A stretch of 49,021 bases of DNA from Myxococcales bacterium (GTDB lineage Bacteria; Myxococcota; Myxococcia; Myxococcales; JAKAPL01), in assembly GCA_021807105.1 (NCBI GenBank), contig JAKAPL010000026.1:1-49021 (forward strand). Direction: 5' to 3'. Position numbers and translations under genes: made by a program. Positions 28,347-37,431 of the stretch are shown here, piece after piece. The notes below the pieces were generated by a model. It worked only from the letters and a program-made list of their open reading frames with translations, was not told where the DNA came from and ran no database searches. Positions within the stretch are counted from its first letter, which is position 1. Each line of letters opens with the position of its first letter.

Positions 28347-31300
28347 ATGAGGATCTCGACGGTCCGGTGGCGCGGCGTCGCGCTCTCCCTGGGACTCTTC
28401 GCGGCGGCGGGGCTCGCGGCGGAGACGATCGCGCTCCCGGCCGCGCTCGCCCGTAAGAAGAAGAAGCGTCCGGTCAAGAAGAAGAAGGCCGTCCGGAAGG
28501 GACCGGCCGCCCCCAGGAAGAACAACATCCTCTCCATGAAGTCTGCGGTCAAGGAGAAGAAGATCCGGACGGGCCCGGTCGCCTACGCCAAGTCGAAGCT
28601 CACCGCGGCGCAGCGCGACCAGAAGGCCGACGAGAAGCGGACGGAGGAGATCGACGACCTGAAGCGGATCATCCCGCGCGTCCAGGACGGCCCGCAGAAG
28701 GCGGACCTCCTCTTCCAGCTCGCCGAGCTCTGGTGGGAGAAGAGCAAGTTCGTCTACTTCAAGGAGATGGAGGCCTGGGAGAAGGCCGAGCGGGAGTACG
28801 TCGAGGCGCAGAACCAGGGGAAGAAGGGACTCGTCGAGCCGAAGGCCAACCAGCGCGAGTCGGACATCTACCGGGACCAGGCGGTCGAGCTGTACGAGAA
28901 GATCCTCGACGGCTATCCGACCTATCCCCGCAAGGACGAGGTGCTCTTCAACCTCGCGTACAACCTCTACGACGAGGGGAAGCAGAACGACGCCATCGAC
29001 CGCTACAAGCAGCTCATCCGCGAGTACCCGGACAGCCGGTTCGTCCCCGACACCTACGTCCAGCTCGGCGAGCACTTCTTCAACCACAACGACCTCGTCC
29101 GGGCGCGAACGGCCTACGAGAAGGCGCTCGCCTACAACCTCCCGGGGATCTACGCGTTCGCCCTCTACAAGCTCGCCTGGTGCGACTTCAACGCCGGCGA
29201 CTACGAGGGGGCGCTGAAGAGGTTTCAGCACGTCGTCGCCTATCAGGAGGACGCGCTGCGCAGCGGTCCCCACCGCGGGCGCCACAGCAAGATCCTCCTC
29301 AAGAACGAGGCGCTCGGAGACATGGTCCTCACCTGGGGACAGCTCGACGCCGTCGACCGGGCCCGCGACTACTACGCGCAGCACGCCTCGCGCAAGAAGA
29401 CCCACCACCTGATGGCCCGGCTCGCGAACCTCTACTTCGACGCCGGCAAGTGGGAGAACGCGACCAAGGCCTACCGGCTGATCATCGAGGAGGACCCGAA
29501 CGACCCGCAGGACCCCGCCTACCAGGCCAACATCGTCAAGGCGTACGAAGGGCAGCGGATGCGGGACAACGTCCGGGTCGAGTTGAAGAAGCTCGTCGAC
29601 CTCTACAAGCCGGGCAGCGACTGGGCGCAGGCGAACTCGCGCAACAAGAGCGCGCTCGCCGACGCCTACGATCTCACCGAGGGATCGATGCGCGAGCTGG
29701 TGACCGACTACCACCAGGAGGCGCAGAAGACGAAGAGCGTCGCGACCTACCGGCTGGCGCGCGACATCTACAAGGAGTACCTCGACAACTTCCCCACCTC
29801 CGAGCAGGCGTACAACCTCCGCTTCTACTACGCGGAGATCCTCTTCGCCCTCCAGGAGTGGGACAAGGCTGCGGAGCAGTACGGGCTCGTGGTCCAGAAG
29901 GATCCGAAGGGGGTCTACAGCAAGTCGGCGGCCTACGACGAGCTGCTCTGCTACGAGAAGCTGGTCGCCATCGCGAAGGGGACGCTCCAGCAGCACGAGC
30001 TCGCGGACAACGAGAAGATCGTCGAGGGGGCGAACAAGGGGACGATCACCCGCGTCAAGCAGCTCAAGGTCGAGAAGGGGATGAAGGAGGAGCCGATCCC
30101 TCACTGGGAGCAGCTCCTCGCGGACGCCTGCGACCGGTACGCGAAGCTCTTCCCGGGATCCACGGACGAGGTCATCGTCCGCTACAAGGCCGCGTTCATC
30201 TATTACGATCACTACCACTTCGTGGAGGCGGGCAAGCGGCTCGGCGTGGTCATCACCAAGTGGCCGCAAAACGAGCTGGCGGAGAAGGCGGCCGATCTGA
30301 TCATCGACGCGCTGGCGGGGCAGCAGGAGGTCCGCGAGCTCAACGAGCTGGCCTGGAAGTTCTACAAGAACCACCTGCTTGCCAAGCCGGGATCGAAGTT
30401 CGCGCTCCACCTGATGGACATCATCCAGCGGACGCAGTACCAGCTCGCGGTCGAGGCGTTCGGGAAGAAGGACTACGACACGTCGGGCCGGATGTTCCTC
30501 GCCTTCGTCAAGGAATTCCCGAAGAGCGAGTTCGCGCCCCAGGCGCTGCTCTCGGCGATGTACGGCTTCGAGGACGCCGACAAGCTCGATGAGGCGATCC
30601 CCCGGGGCGAGCAGCTCCTGCGCGACTACCCGAAGAACCCGCTCGCCCAGAAGGCCCTGGAGGGGCTCGGCCACGATTACGAGAAGATCGCTGACTTCGA
30701 GAAGGCCGCGGCGACCTACGAGAAGTTCGCCGAAAAGTACCCGAAGGACCCGAAGGCCGCGGACGACCTCTTCAACGCGGCGCTCTGGTACGAAGGGCTC
30801 GGCCAGTTTGGCAAGGCGAGCGCGCTCTACGGCAAGTACATGAAGGTCTACAAGACCCGCAAGGATGTCCCGGACATCCAGTTCACGCTCGGCCAGATCG
30901 CGGAGAAGCAGAAGGACTGGAAGGCGGCGGCCAAGGATTACGATCTCTACGTGCGGCAGTACGCCCACGTGGTGGGGGCCGCGCGCGTCTACGAGGCTCG
31001 GGTCCGGCAGCGGGATGCCCTGCGGCGGGCGGGCGACGATCGGACGGCGCAGAAGCTCGGCGAGGAGCTGCTCAAGGGCTACGGCAGCCTCCCCGCGGAG
31101 GCGCGCAAGCAGTTCGACGTGCTGCACGCGTATGCCCAGCTCCGGTTCAGGCAGCTCGACCCGATGTGGGCGAAGTACGTGGCGGTCCGGTTCGACAGCA
31201 CGAGCGCGAAGAAGGTCGCCGAGCAGCTCAAGACGAAGCTGAAGCTCTTGCCTGAGGTCAAGAGCGCCTACACGGCGGTTCTCGCGTTGGGCGACGGCGA

Positions 31301-31691
31301 CTGGGGCATCGCGGCGCTGACCCGGATCGGTCTTGCCTACCTGGACTACTCGAAGGACCTGACCGACTCGCCGGATCCCAAGGGGCTCACGCCCGAGCAA
31401 CTGGACATGTACCACTCTGAGCTGGAGAACCGGGCGCTGCCCGCCGAGGACAAGGGGATTGACTCCATCGAGACCGCCCTCAAGAAGAGCTCCGAGCTCG
31501 AGGTTTACAACGACTGGGTGCTGAAGGCCGAGGATCAGGAGAACAAGTTCCGGCCCGACACCTACGGTCCGATCCATGTTCTGCCGTATGAGGGCAGCGA
31601 GTTCTTCGCGGTCGCGCCGCTCCAGACCTCGGTGGAGGCTTCGCCCGGGACGGGGCGGACCGCGGCCGGCGGCGCAGGCGGCGAACGGTAG
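28347..31691 (+). CDS. gltD: GltD/NfsD-like (AgmU-type) large TPR protein
   Basis: 1114 aa. Signal-like hydrophobic N-terminus (~10-34), a very basic segment (RKKKKRPVKKKKAVRKG), then many TPR units over most of the length (for example PTYPRKDEVLFNLAYNLYDE, FPTSEQAYNLRFYYAEILFA, GHDYEKIADFEKAAATYEKF). The length is close to that of M. xanthus AgmU/GltD. Repeats of this kind form a flexible superhelical scaffold; the homologue is periplasmic and needed for gliding. Lys/Tyr/Glu-rich composition throughout. ATG 28347 follows the gltC stop by 1 bp, within TAGGATG. Confidence 0.85.
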   Translation: MRISTVRWRGVALSLGLFAAAGLAAETIALPAALARKKKKRPVKKKKAVRKGPAAPRKNNILSMKSAVKEKKIRTGPVAYAKSKLTAAQRDQKADEKRTEEIDDLKRIIPRVQDGPQKADLLFQLAELWWEKSKFVYFKEMEAWEKAEREYVEAQNQGKKGLVEPKANQRESDIYRDQAVELYEKILDGYPTYPRKDEVLFNLAYNLYDEGKQNDAIDRYKQLIREYPDSRFVPDTYVQLGEHFFNHNDLVRARTAYEKALAYNLPGIYAFALYKLAWCDFNAGDYEGALKRFQHVVAYQEDALRSGPHRGRHSKILLKNEALGDMVLTWGQLDAVDRARDYYAQHASRKKTHHLMARLANLYFDAGKWENATKAYRLIIEEDPNDPQDPAYQANIVKAYEGQRMRDNVRVELKKLVDLYKPGSDWAQANSRNKSALADAYDLTEGSMRELVTDYHQEAQKTKSVATYRLARDIYKEYLDNFPTSEQAYNLRFYYAEILFALQEWDKAAEQYGLVVQKDPKGVYSKSAAYDELLCYEKLVAIAKGTLQQHELADNEKIVEGANKGTITRVKQLKVEKGMKEEPIPHWEQLLADACDRYAKLFPGSTDEVIVRYKAAFIYYDHYHFVEAGKRLGVVITKWPQNELAEKAADLIIDALAGQQEVRELNELAWKFYKNHLLAKPGSKFALHLMDIIQRTQYQLAVEAFGKKDYDTSGRMFLAFVKEFPKSEFAPQALLSAMYGFEDADKLDEAIPRGEQLLRDYPKNPLAQKALEGLGHDYEKIADFEKAAATYEKFAEKYPKDPKAADDLFNAALWYEGLGQFGKASALYGKYMKVYKTRKDVPDIQFTLGQIAEKQKDWKAAAKDYDLYVRQYAHVVGAARVYEARVRQRDALRRAGDDRTAQKLGEELLKGYGSLPAEARKQFDVLHAYAQLRFRQLDPMWAKYVAVRFDSTSAKKVAEQLKTKLKLLPEVKSAYTAVLALGDGDWGIAALTRIGLAYLDYSKDLTDSPDPKGLTPEQLDMYHSELENRALPAEDKGIDSIETALKKSSELEVYNDWVLKAEDQENKFRPDTYGPIHVLPYEGSEFFAVAPLQTSVEASPGTGRTAAGGAGGER

Positions 31692-31715
31692 AGAGGAAAG
31701 AGGAGCGTGCGATCC

Positions 31716-33221
31716 ATGAACTGGATGAAGACCTCACCGGGGCCGCTGCTGCTCGCCGCGCTGGCCGCCTGTGGCGGGGCGAGCCAGGCGGTGAAGCCGC
31801 AGCCCGTCGCGCAGGAGATCCAGGCGCCCCCGGAGCCCAGCTCGGCCGACTGGTTCGCGCGGGGCGTCCAGGCGGCGCGGGCGAAGGACACAGCGGCGGC
31901 GAAGGCGGACTTTCAGAAGGCGCTCGACAAGGAAGGGAAGCTCGCCGCCGCCCACTTCGATCTCGGATGGATCGCTGAGCAGGAGGGGAAGCTCGGCGAC
32001 GCGGAGCGCGAGTACCAGGCGGCGCTCCAGGCCGATCCCGATGACCTCGCGGCGGTCCTCAACCTGGGCCACGTCTATCGTCTGCAGGAGCGCCACCAGA
32101 AGGCGATCACCCTGTTCACCCAGACGCTCGCGAAACATCCGTACGATGTCAGGGTGCTGAACAACCTCGTGGTCGCCTACCGGCTCGCCAAAGAGTATGG
32201 AAAGGCCATCCAGACGGTCCACCGGCTGCTCGCGCGCGCGCCGACGAACCCCGAGGCTTACAAGAACCTCGCGCTCGTTTACTCGGACATGGGCAACTAC
32301 CGGATGGCCGAGTTCATCAGCGCGAACGCGAAGAAGCTCGACGCGAAGGATCCGGGGGTCTACAACAACCTGGGCCTCGTCGACCTGAAGCTCGAGGATC
32401 GGCCAGGCGCGCTCGCCGAATTCCAGAAGGCCATCGAGCTCGACCCGGGGTTCGCCCCCGGGCACGCGAACATCGGCGCGATGGCCCTCTCCTTCCGGGA
32501 CTACCGGACGGCGCTGCGGGAGTTCGGGAAGGCGAGCCAGCTCGTGCCCAATCGCTGGGAATGGCACCTGGGCACGGCGTGGGCGCTCGCGGGCCTGAAG
32601 AAGCCCGGGGAGGCCGTCGCCGAGTTCGACCGGGTCCTGGCGATCCTCCCGGATCAGCCGGACGCGGTCTTTGGGCTCGCGGGGGCGGCCAAGGCGCAGA
32701 AGCAGTTCGACAAGGCGGCCGAGTATCTGCGGCGCTATCTGGCCTTGCCGGGCGAGTTGGCCCAGCGGGACGACGCGCGGAAGATGCTGGATTCGGTCGA
32801 GCACATGAGGAAGAGCCTGGCCCCGCCCAAGCCGGAGAGCCGCGTGGGGATGGCGGCGGAGAAGCCGGGGCCGGCGGTGAAGGGAGCGGCCAAGGGTGAT
32901 GCGAAGGCCGGCGCGGTGACGCCCTCGAAGGCCAGCGCCCCGCCGCCGGCGGCCGCCGGGACGGGAGCCGCCAAGGGCGGCGAGAAGACCGCGTCGGCCC
33001 CGGCGCGAGAGGCGGCGCCGGCGAAGGCGGGAGGAAAGTCCGGAACGCCCGCGGGAGCCGGAGCGCCGAAGCAGGCGGCGCCGGCCCCGGCGCCCAGCGC
33101 GCCGGCCGCGAAGGCCGGCGGCGCCAAGAAGACGCCGGTGGTGGAGGCGAAGGCTGCGGCGACGGCTCCCAAGTCGGCCCCCGCCGACGACAAGGGCGGG
33201 GAGGAACCCGATGACGAGTAA
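31716..33221 (+). CDS. gltE: GltE/AglT-like TPR lipoprotein
   Basis: 501 aa. Lipobox LAAC with Cys19, TPR array ~45-360 (AAAHFDLGWIAEQEGKLGDA, AAVLNLGHVYRLQERHQKAI, GVYNNLGLVDLKLEDRPGAL), then a disordered Ala/Lys/Pro-rich tail of ~135 residues ending in an acidic cap (GGEEPDDE). ATG 31716 is preferred over GTG 31707 because AAGAGGAG is spaced 10 bp from it. The M. xanthus counterpart GltE/AglT is a TPR protein required for the envelope complex. The tail may contact peptidoglycan or partner proteins. Confidence 0.83.
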   Translation: MNWMKTSPGPLLLAALAACGGASQAVKPQPVAQEIQAPPEPSSADWFARGVQAARAKDTAAAKADFQKALDKEGKLAAAHFDLGWIAEQEGKLGDAEREYQAALQADPDDLAAVLNLGHVYRLQERHQKAITLFTQTLAKHPYDVRVLNNLVVAYRLAKEYGKAIQTVHRLLARAPTNPEAYKNLALVYSDMGNYRMAEFISANAKKLDAKDPGVYNNLGLVDLKLEDRPGALAEFQKAIELDPGFAPGHANIGAMALSFRDYRTALREFGKASQLVPNRWEWHLGTAWALAGLKKPGEAVAEFDRVLAILPDQPDAVFGLAGAAKAQKQFDKAAEYLRRYLALPGELAQRDDARKMLDSVEHMRKSLAPPKPESRVGMAAEKPGPAVKGAAKGDAKAGAVTPSKASAPPPAAAGTGAAKGGEKTASAPAREAAPAKAGGKSGTPAGAGAPKQAAPAPAPSAPAAKAGGAKKTPVVEAKAAATAPKSAPADDKGGEEPDDE

Positions 33222-33299
33222 CCCGACTTTCGCCCGGCGCCGTTCGAGAGTATCATCAGACGATTCGTCGCCGGGTTGGCGCGGTCCATGGAGGCGCAG

Positions 33300-33611
33300 A
33301 TGATAACGACGGTCGGGCGGCCGGCCGGGGTCTCGGCGGTCGCGAGGTTGCTCGTCGCGGCCCTCGGAGTCGGAGTGCTCGTCGCGGCGCCCCGGGCGGT
33401 GGCGCAGGACGAGAAGACGGTCCACGAGGCCGACCGGACCGTGTTCAAGAAGAAGACGGTCATCGACTTCAACGACGTGACGCTCGAGGGCGATCTGACG
33501 AAGCCCGAGGGGTCGTACATCCTGAACCGGCGTGCCACGAAGTTCGGCTCGCTGATCAAGTTGCGGGACAACTTCAACCCCGAGCTGCAGAAGTCCGTCG
33601 ACAACCTGTAG
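33300..33611 (+). CDS. gltF: GltF/NfsF-like small periplasmic protein
   Basis: 103 aa from ATG 33300, which has GGAGG 5 bp upstream (earlier in-frame starts at 33276 and 33288 lack one). Signal sequence ends ARAVAQ (~30). The mature part is highly patterned: FKKKTVIDFNDVTLEGDL, PEGSYILNRRATKFGSLIKL, DNFNPELQKSVDNL. I recognise this as the GltF/NfsF-type family found between the TPR protein and the FHA-TonB protein. Probably a periplasmic connector of the complex. It ends 21 bp before gltG. Confidence 0.78.
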   Translation: MITTVGRPAGVSAVARLLVAALGVGVLVAAPRAVAQDEKTVHEADRTVFKKKTVIDFNDVTLEGDLTKPEGSYILNRRATKFGSLIKLRDNFNPELQKSVDNL

Positions 33612-33632
33612 GCAGGAAATGGGAGAACGGGC

Positions 33633-35477
33633 ATGACGACGATCCCCAAGATTGAGCTCGAGATCAGCGGGCCCGAGGGCCTGATCCGCCAAGAGACCCT
33701 CACCCAGGAGAGCGTGGTCGTCGGCAGTGGACCCGACGCGACGATCCAGGTCCCGGATCCGCTGGTGTCCGCGGCCCACTTTCGGCTGACGCTGGAGAGA
33801 GGCGGGGTCGTCACCCTGCGTGACCTGGGGAGCGAGGCCGGGACGCGGCTGCGCGGCCAACCCGTGAAGGAGCCGATCGCCCTGTCGAGCGGCGACCGGA
33901 TCGAGATCGGTTCGACGACGGTTCGGATCGTCTTCGGGGAGGCTGACGCGACGGAGGTCGTCACGCTCCCGGCGAAGACCGAGGCGGCCGGCGAGGAGCG
34001 GACCGAGAGCGGCGTTGGGCCGGGCCCCGAGCGGCGCGGCGCCGCGGTTCGGAAGGGAGGCCGGACCGCCGAGGGCGCGCTGTCGGGCTTCCAGGGACCG
34101 GCGCTCGTGCTGGGAGAGAATGGCCATCGCCTCCTCAATGAGGAATTTCCACAGGAGGAGGCCCCCAGCGAGTCCGAGCGGCAGCTCGAGATCGCGTTGC
34201 TCTGGGGCGACACGCTCATCGAGGTCCGGACGTTCGCGGCGGGCGCGGCGGTGCGGATCGGGCCGGGCAAGGAGAACGACTTCCAGCTCTACGGGGAGGC
34301 GATCGGGGAGAGCTTCGAGTTGGTGTCGGCGGGCGGCGAGACGGCGATCCATTCGCCTCCGGGAGCGAAGGCGCTCGTCCGGCGCGAGGGTAAGGACACG
34401 GCGGCGGCCGGTGACGTGCGGCTGGGGCTCGCGGACCGCTGCCTCCTGACGCTCGACACGACCCACTTGATCTTTCGGTGGGTCAAGCCGGTGAAGAGGT
34501 TCAAGACCAGCTTCTTCGATTCGGTCGATTTCTACTTCACGAAGGTGCTCTCCGTCGCGTTCATGGTCCACTTGGTGCTGCTGATCGGGTTCTGGATCAC
34601 GCCGCTCAACAACGAGCTGCTCTCGGAGGACCTCTTCAAGAACCCGAATGCGTTCGCCAAGCTGATCATCCAGCCCCCTCCCAAGGAGAAGAAGCACAAG
34701 TTCGAGGACCTCTCCGGCGTGAAGGAAGGGGCCAAGGCGAAGGGCAAGGAGGGGAAGTTCGGAAAGAAGGAGGCGAAGAAGGATCAGGCGGCCCCCTCCA
34801 AGAAGGGCTCGCCGATCGTCGATGCCCACAAGCGGGAAGAGGACCGCACGAAGATCATGAAGGCCGGCTTGTTGGGCGCGCTCGGGGGCGCCGAGGGGGC
34901 TGCTTCGAACATCTTCGGCCCTGGCGGCCTGGGGACCGGCATCAACAACGCGCTGGGCGGACTCAAGGGCGGCGCCGGGATGGGGGATGCCCACGGGGTG
35001 GGCGGACTTGGCAGCCGGGGGACTGGTCCGGGCGGGGGCGGCACCGCGCTGGGACTCGGCGGCCTCGGCAACAAGGGCACGGGTCACGGCTCCGGCGGCA
35101 ACGGCCTCCTCGACCTCGGCGGCCACGGCAAGGGCACGACGCGGATCGTGCCGGGCCGCACCATCGTGCAGGGCTCCCTGTCCAAGGAGATCATCGGTAA
35201 GATCATCCGGCGCCACTGGAACGAGATCAAGTACTGCTACGAGACGGAGCTGAACAAGAACCCGAACTTGTATGGCAAGGTCGCCGTCGCCTTTACGATC
35301 GACGGCGCCGGTTCGGTCTCCGACGCGAACGTGAGCGAGACCACGATGAATAACCAGAACGTGGAGAACTGCATGGTCATGCACATCCGCCGCTGGCGCT
35401 TCCCGGAGCCGAAGGGTGGCGGCGAGGTGTTCGTGACCTACCCGTGGGTCTTCAAGGCCGCGGGCGACGACGAATGA
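33633..35477 (+). CDS. gltG: GltG/NfsG-like inner-membrane protein with FHA and TonB-type domains
   Basis: 614 aa. N-terminal FHA-like domain ~25-100 with the SAAH core retained, but the conserved pThr-binding Arg is Ser32 (VVVGSGPDA) and the usual NGT turn reads EAGT. A second beta-rich domain lies at ~183-285. One membrane helix is at ~305-325 (VLSVAFMVHLVLLIGFWITP), then a Lys-rich stretch and a Gly-rich linker (~410-500). The C-terminal TonB-like/AgmX-type domain is ~515-610 (IIRRHWNEIKYCYETELNKN, INDGAG-type turn TIDGAGSV). The FHA side should be cytoplasmic and the TonB side periplasmic, moved by an AglRQS-type motor. No motor genes lie nearby. Confidence 0.88.
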   Translation: MTTIPKIELEISGPEGLIRQETLTQESVVVGSGPDATIQVPDPLVSAAHFRLTLERGGVVTLRDLGSEAGTRLRGQPVKEPIALSSGDRIEIGSTTVRIVFGEADATEVVTLPAKTEAAGEERTESGVGPGPERRGAAVRKGGRTAEGALSGFQGPALVLGENGHRLLNEEFPQEEAPSESERQLEIALLWGDTLIEVRTFAAGAAVRIGPGKENDFQLYGEAIGESFELVSAGGETAIHSPPGAKALVRREGKDTAAAGDVRLGLADRCLLTLDTTHLIFRWVKPVKRFKTSFFDSVDFYFTKVLSVAFMVHLVLLIGFWITPLNNELLSEDLFKNPNAFAKLIIQPPPKEKKHKFEDLSGVKEGAKAKGKEGKFGKKEAKKDQAAPSKKGSPIVDAHKREEDRTKIMKAGLLGALGGAEGAASNIFGPGGLGTGINNALGGLKGGAGMGDAHGVGGLGSRGTGPGGGGTALGLGGLGNKGTGHGSGGNGLLDLGGHGKGTTRIVPGRTIVQGSLSKEIIGKIIRRHWNEIKYCYETELNKNPNLYGKVAVAFTIDGAGSVSDANVSETTMNNQNVENCMVMHIRRWRFPEPKGGGEVFVTYPWVFKAAGDDE

Positions 35478-35513
35478 ACGGGTAGCTGGCTTTTTCCCTC
35501 AAGGAAGGACCGG

Positions 35514-36209
35514 ATGAGCATCTCGAGAAAGACGGGAGGAGTCCTGGCGGTCGTGGCGTCGCTCGTCTGCGCCGCGCCGGCCTTGGCCGACAGCCAGCTC
35601 GACCTGTCATCGATCTCTTCGACCGGATCGCCCGAGCCGGTGCGCACGGGTTTCTACATGGAGACGGAACTCGGCGCCTTCATGACGCTCGGCGGAGCGG
35701 AGAGCTACTCGAACACCGAGGCGTTCCTCGGACTCGGCGTCGGCTACGATCTCCTGACGGTGGCGCTGGGAACGCTCTCGGCCGGGCTGCAGTTCCAGCT
35801 CGCGCCCAGCGCGGCCGACTGTTACATCACCGGCCCGGGTGGAGCCGACGCCTGCCCGGCGTCGGGTTCCAGCACGTTCACCATGGCCGCGGTCGACGCC
35901 GTGGTCAGCTTCCGGTTCCAGATTCTCAATCGCCTCTACATCCCGGCCCGGCTCTTCGGCGGCATGGCCGACTTCACGCCTCTACCCCGCTGCGACCTAG
36001 CGGCCAACTCGTGCCCGAGCCCGACCGGCGTCGCCGCCGCCAACCCGGCGGGCGATGTCTGGGAGCCTACGTTCGGAGGGGCGACGGGGATCGAGTGGGC
36101 CACGGGCTTCGACCACTTCACGATCGGCCTGGAGGCCTCGCTGCGTCTCGTGCCGGTGATGAACATGATGGGCGTCGCGATCTACCCGCGCATCAAGTAC
36201 ACGTTCTGA
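35514..36209 (+). CDS. gltH: GltH/NfsH-like outer-membrane beta-barrel
   Basis: 231 aa. Signal peptide ~1-25 (VLAVVASLVCAAPALA), then beta-strands (GFYMETELGAFMTLGGAESY, FLGLGVGYDLLTVALGTLSA) and a C-terminal aromatic strand (GVAIYPRIKYTF) typical of outer-membrane barrels. Last gene of the Glt/Nfs-like operon, 36 bp after gltG, with AAGGAAGG before ATG 35514. No strong terminator follows; only a 12-bp palindrome CGGATCGATCCG at 36232-36243. Confidence 0.75.
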   Translation: MSISRKTGGVLAVVASLVCAAPALADSQLDLSSISSTGSPEPVRTGFYMETELGAFMTLGGAESYSNTEAFLGLGVGYDLLTVALGTLSAGLQFQLAPSAADCYITGPGGADACPASGSSTFTMAAVDAVVSFRFQILNRLYIPARLFGGMADFTPLPRCDLAANSCPSPTGVAAANPAGDVWEPTFGGATGIEWATGFDHFTIGLEASLRLVPVMNMMGVAIYPRIKYTF

Positions 36210-36305
36210 TCTTCGCGCGGCGCGACCTTCCCGGATCGATCCGATCCTGGCCGCGCCGGGCCGTGATCTCCAGAAGGCCGGGCTCGGCCCGCGTCCCTCA
36301 GCTCC

Positions 36306-36334
36306 TTGACACCGGGGGCAGATTTCCGTAGAAG
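36306..36334 (+). promoter_or_regulatory. Predicted promoter of the rpsP operon
   Basis: Consensus TTGACA (36306-36311), 17-bp spacer, TAGAAG (36329-36334), about 50 bp upstream of rpsP. Confidence 0.7.
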
Positions 36335-36384
36335 TCGCGCCCTCGGCTGGCCGAGTGAGGGGGGCGGGCCGCGTAAGGAGCGCA

Positions 36385-36657
36385 ATGTCGGTAAGACTGA
36401 GGTTGTCCCGGGCAGGAGCGAAGAAGCGTCCCTTCTACCACGTCGTGGTGGCCGATGAGCGGATGCCGCGCGACGGTCGCTTCATCGAGCAGGTGGGAAC
36501 CTACGATCCCGGCGTCACGCCGCCGGCGGTCGAGTTCGACCGCGCTCGGATCGAGTACTGGCTGTCGAAGGGAGCGCAGCCGAGCCAGGCGGTGGCCGAT
36601 CTTCTGCGCCGCTCGGCGGGCGATGCGCCTCGCGCCGCGGCAGTCGTCTCGTCGTGA
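36385..36657 (+). CDS. rpsP: 30S ribosomal protein S16
   Basis: 90 aa, standard length. MSVRLRLSRAGAKKRPFYHV and VGTYDPG are diagnostic. TAAGGAG lies 4 bp before ATG 36385. First gene of a ribosome/tRNA maturation operon; the TGA stop overlaps the GTG of the next gene. Confidence 0.97.
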   Translation: MSVRLRLSRAGAKKRPFYHVVVADERMPRDGRFIEQVGTYDPGVTPPAVEFDRARIEYWLSKGAQPSQAVADLLRRSAGDAPRAAAVVSS

Positions 36658-36887
36658 GGGATTTGGTTGAGTTCATCGTTCGCGCACTGGTCGACGACGA
36701 GCAGGCGGCGGCGGTTCGAGAGATGTCGCGCGGGGAGGAGACGGTGCTGGAGGTGACGGTGGCGCCCGCGGAGATCGGGCGGCTCATCGGTCGCCAGGGG
36801 CGAACCGTCAAGGCAATCCGGATGGTCGTGGCGGCCGCGGAGAAGGGCGGCGGCCGGCCGCCGGTGGTCGAGATTGTCGGAGCCTGA
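36654..36887 (+). CDS. khpA: KH-domain RNA-binding protein
   Basis: 77 aa, a single type-II KH domain with the GxxG loop in LIGRQGRTVKAIR. KhpA homologues bind RNA and are commonly encoded between rpsP and rimM. GTG 36654 overlaps the rpsP stop by 4 bp, so translation is coupled. Confidence 0.95.
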   Translation: MRDLVEFIVRALVDDEQAAAVREMSRGEETVLEVTVAPAEIGRLIGRQGRTVKAIRMVVAAAEKGGGRPPVVEIVGA

Positions 36888-37422
36888 CCGTCCCCCTCCG
36901 GACCAGGTGATGCCGATGGCGATCGTTCTTCGAGCGCGCGGGTTACGCGGAGAGCTTGTCGCCCGGTTGTTCAATCCGGCGTCGGAGCTGTGGCGATCGG
37001 GCGAGCGCTTCTGGGTGGACGCGAAACAAGGACCGGGGCGCTGGCTCGAACTGGAACAGGTGCGGCGGCACGGCGGCGAGGCGTTCCTCGCGATGGCGGG
37101 GATCCGGACCCGCGAGCAGGCGGAAGACCTCGTCGGAGCTGAGGTGGGTGTAGATCGGGCGCGGCTTCCGGCGGCCCCGGCGGGCGAGGTGTACCTCGCC
37201 GACCTCGTGGGCTGGACGGTGCAGGATCGGAGCGGCCGAAGCCTCGGCCGGGTGATCGAGCTCGTGGAGGCTGGGAAAACCGACTTCCTGGTGGTAGAAG
37301 AGGGGGCCGAGCGAAATCTCCTGCCGGTTCAGGCCGGGCTCCTCCGGTCGGCCGATGCAGGCGCGCGCCTCGTGACGTTGAGCGTGGAAGTCGAGACCGG
37401 TTCGGAAAACTCCATCGATTGA
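36874..37422 (+). CDS. rimM: 16S rRNA processing protein RimM
   Basis: 182 aa from TTG 36874. RimM core [17 protein letters not shown] (instead of the more usual AHGLRGE), followed by the C-terminal PRC-like barrel ([38 protein letters not shown]). It helps mature the 30S head domain, with S19. The start is unsure: TTG 36874 overlaps khpA and gives the full family N-terminus; GTG 36907 and ATG 36910 or 36916 are alternatives without a clear Shine-Dalgarno. Confidence 0.92.
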   Translation: MSEPDRPPPDQVMPMAIVLRARGLRGELVARLFNPASELWRSGERFWVDAKQGPGRWLELEQVRRHGGEAFLAMAGIRTREQAEDLVGAEVGVDRARLPAAPAGEVYLADLVGWTVQDRSGRSLGRVIELVEAGKTDFLVVEEGAERNLLPVQAGLLRSADAGARLVTLSVEVETGSENSID

Positions 37423-37431
37423 GCCACGGTC

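Noticed and set aside
24917..28552. Very long minus-strand ORF opposite the Glt/Nfs genes
   Set aside because: High GC leaves antisense frames open; the plus-strand genes have signal peptides, Shine-Dalgarno sequences and family motifs, the antisense frame has none.
28131..31577. Minus-strand ORF of over 1100 codons
   Set aside because: Mirror of the gltD coding sequence, Leu/Val/Arg-rich with no domain.
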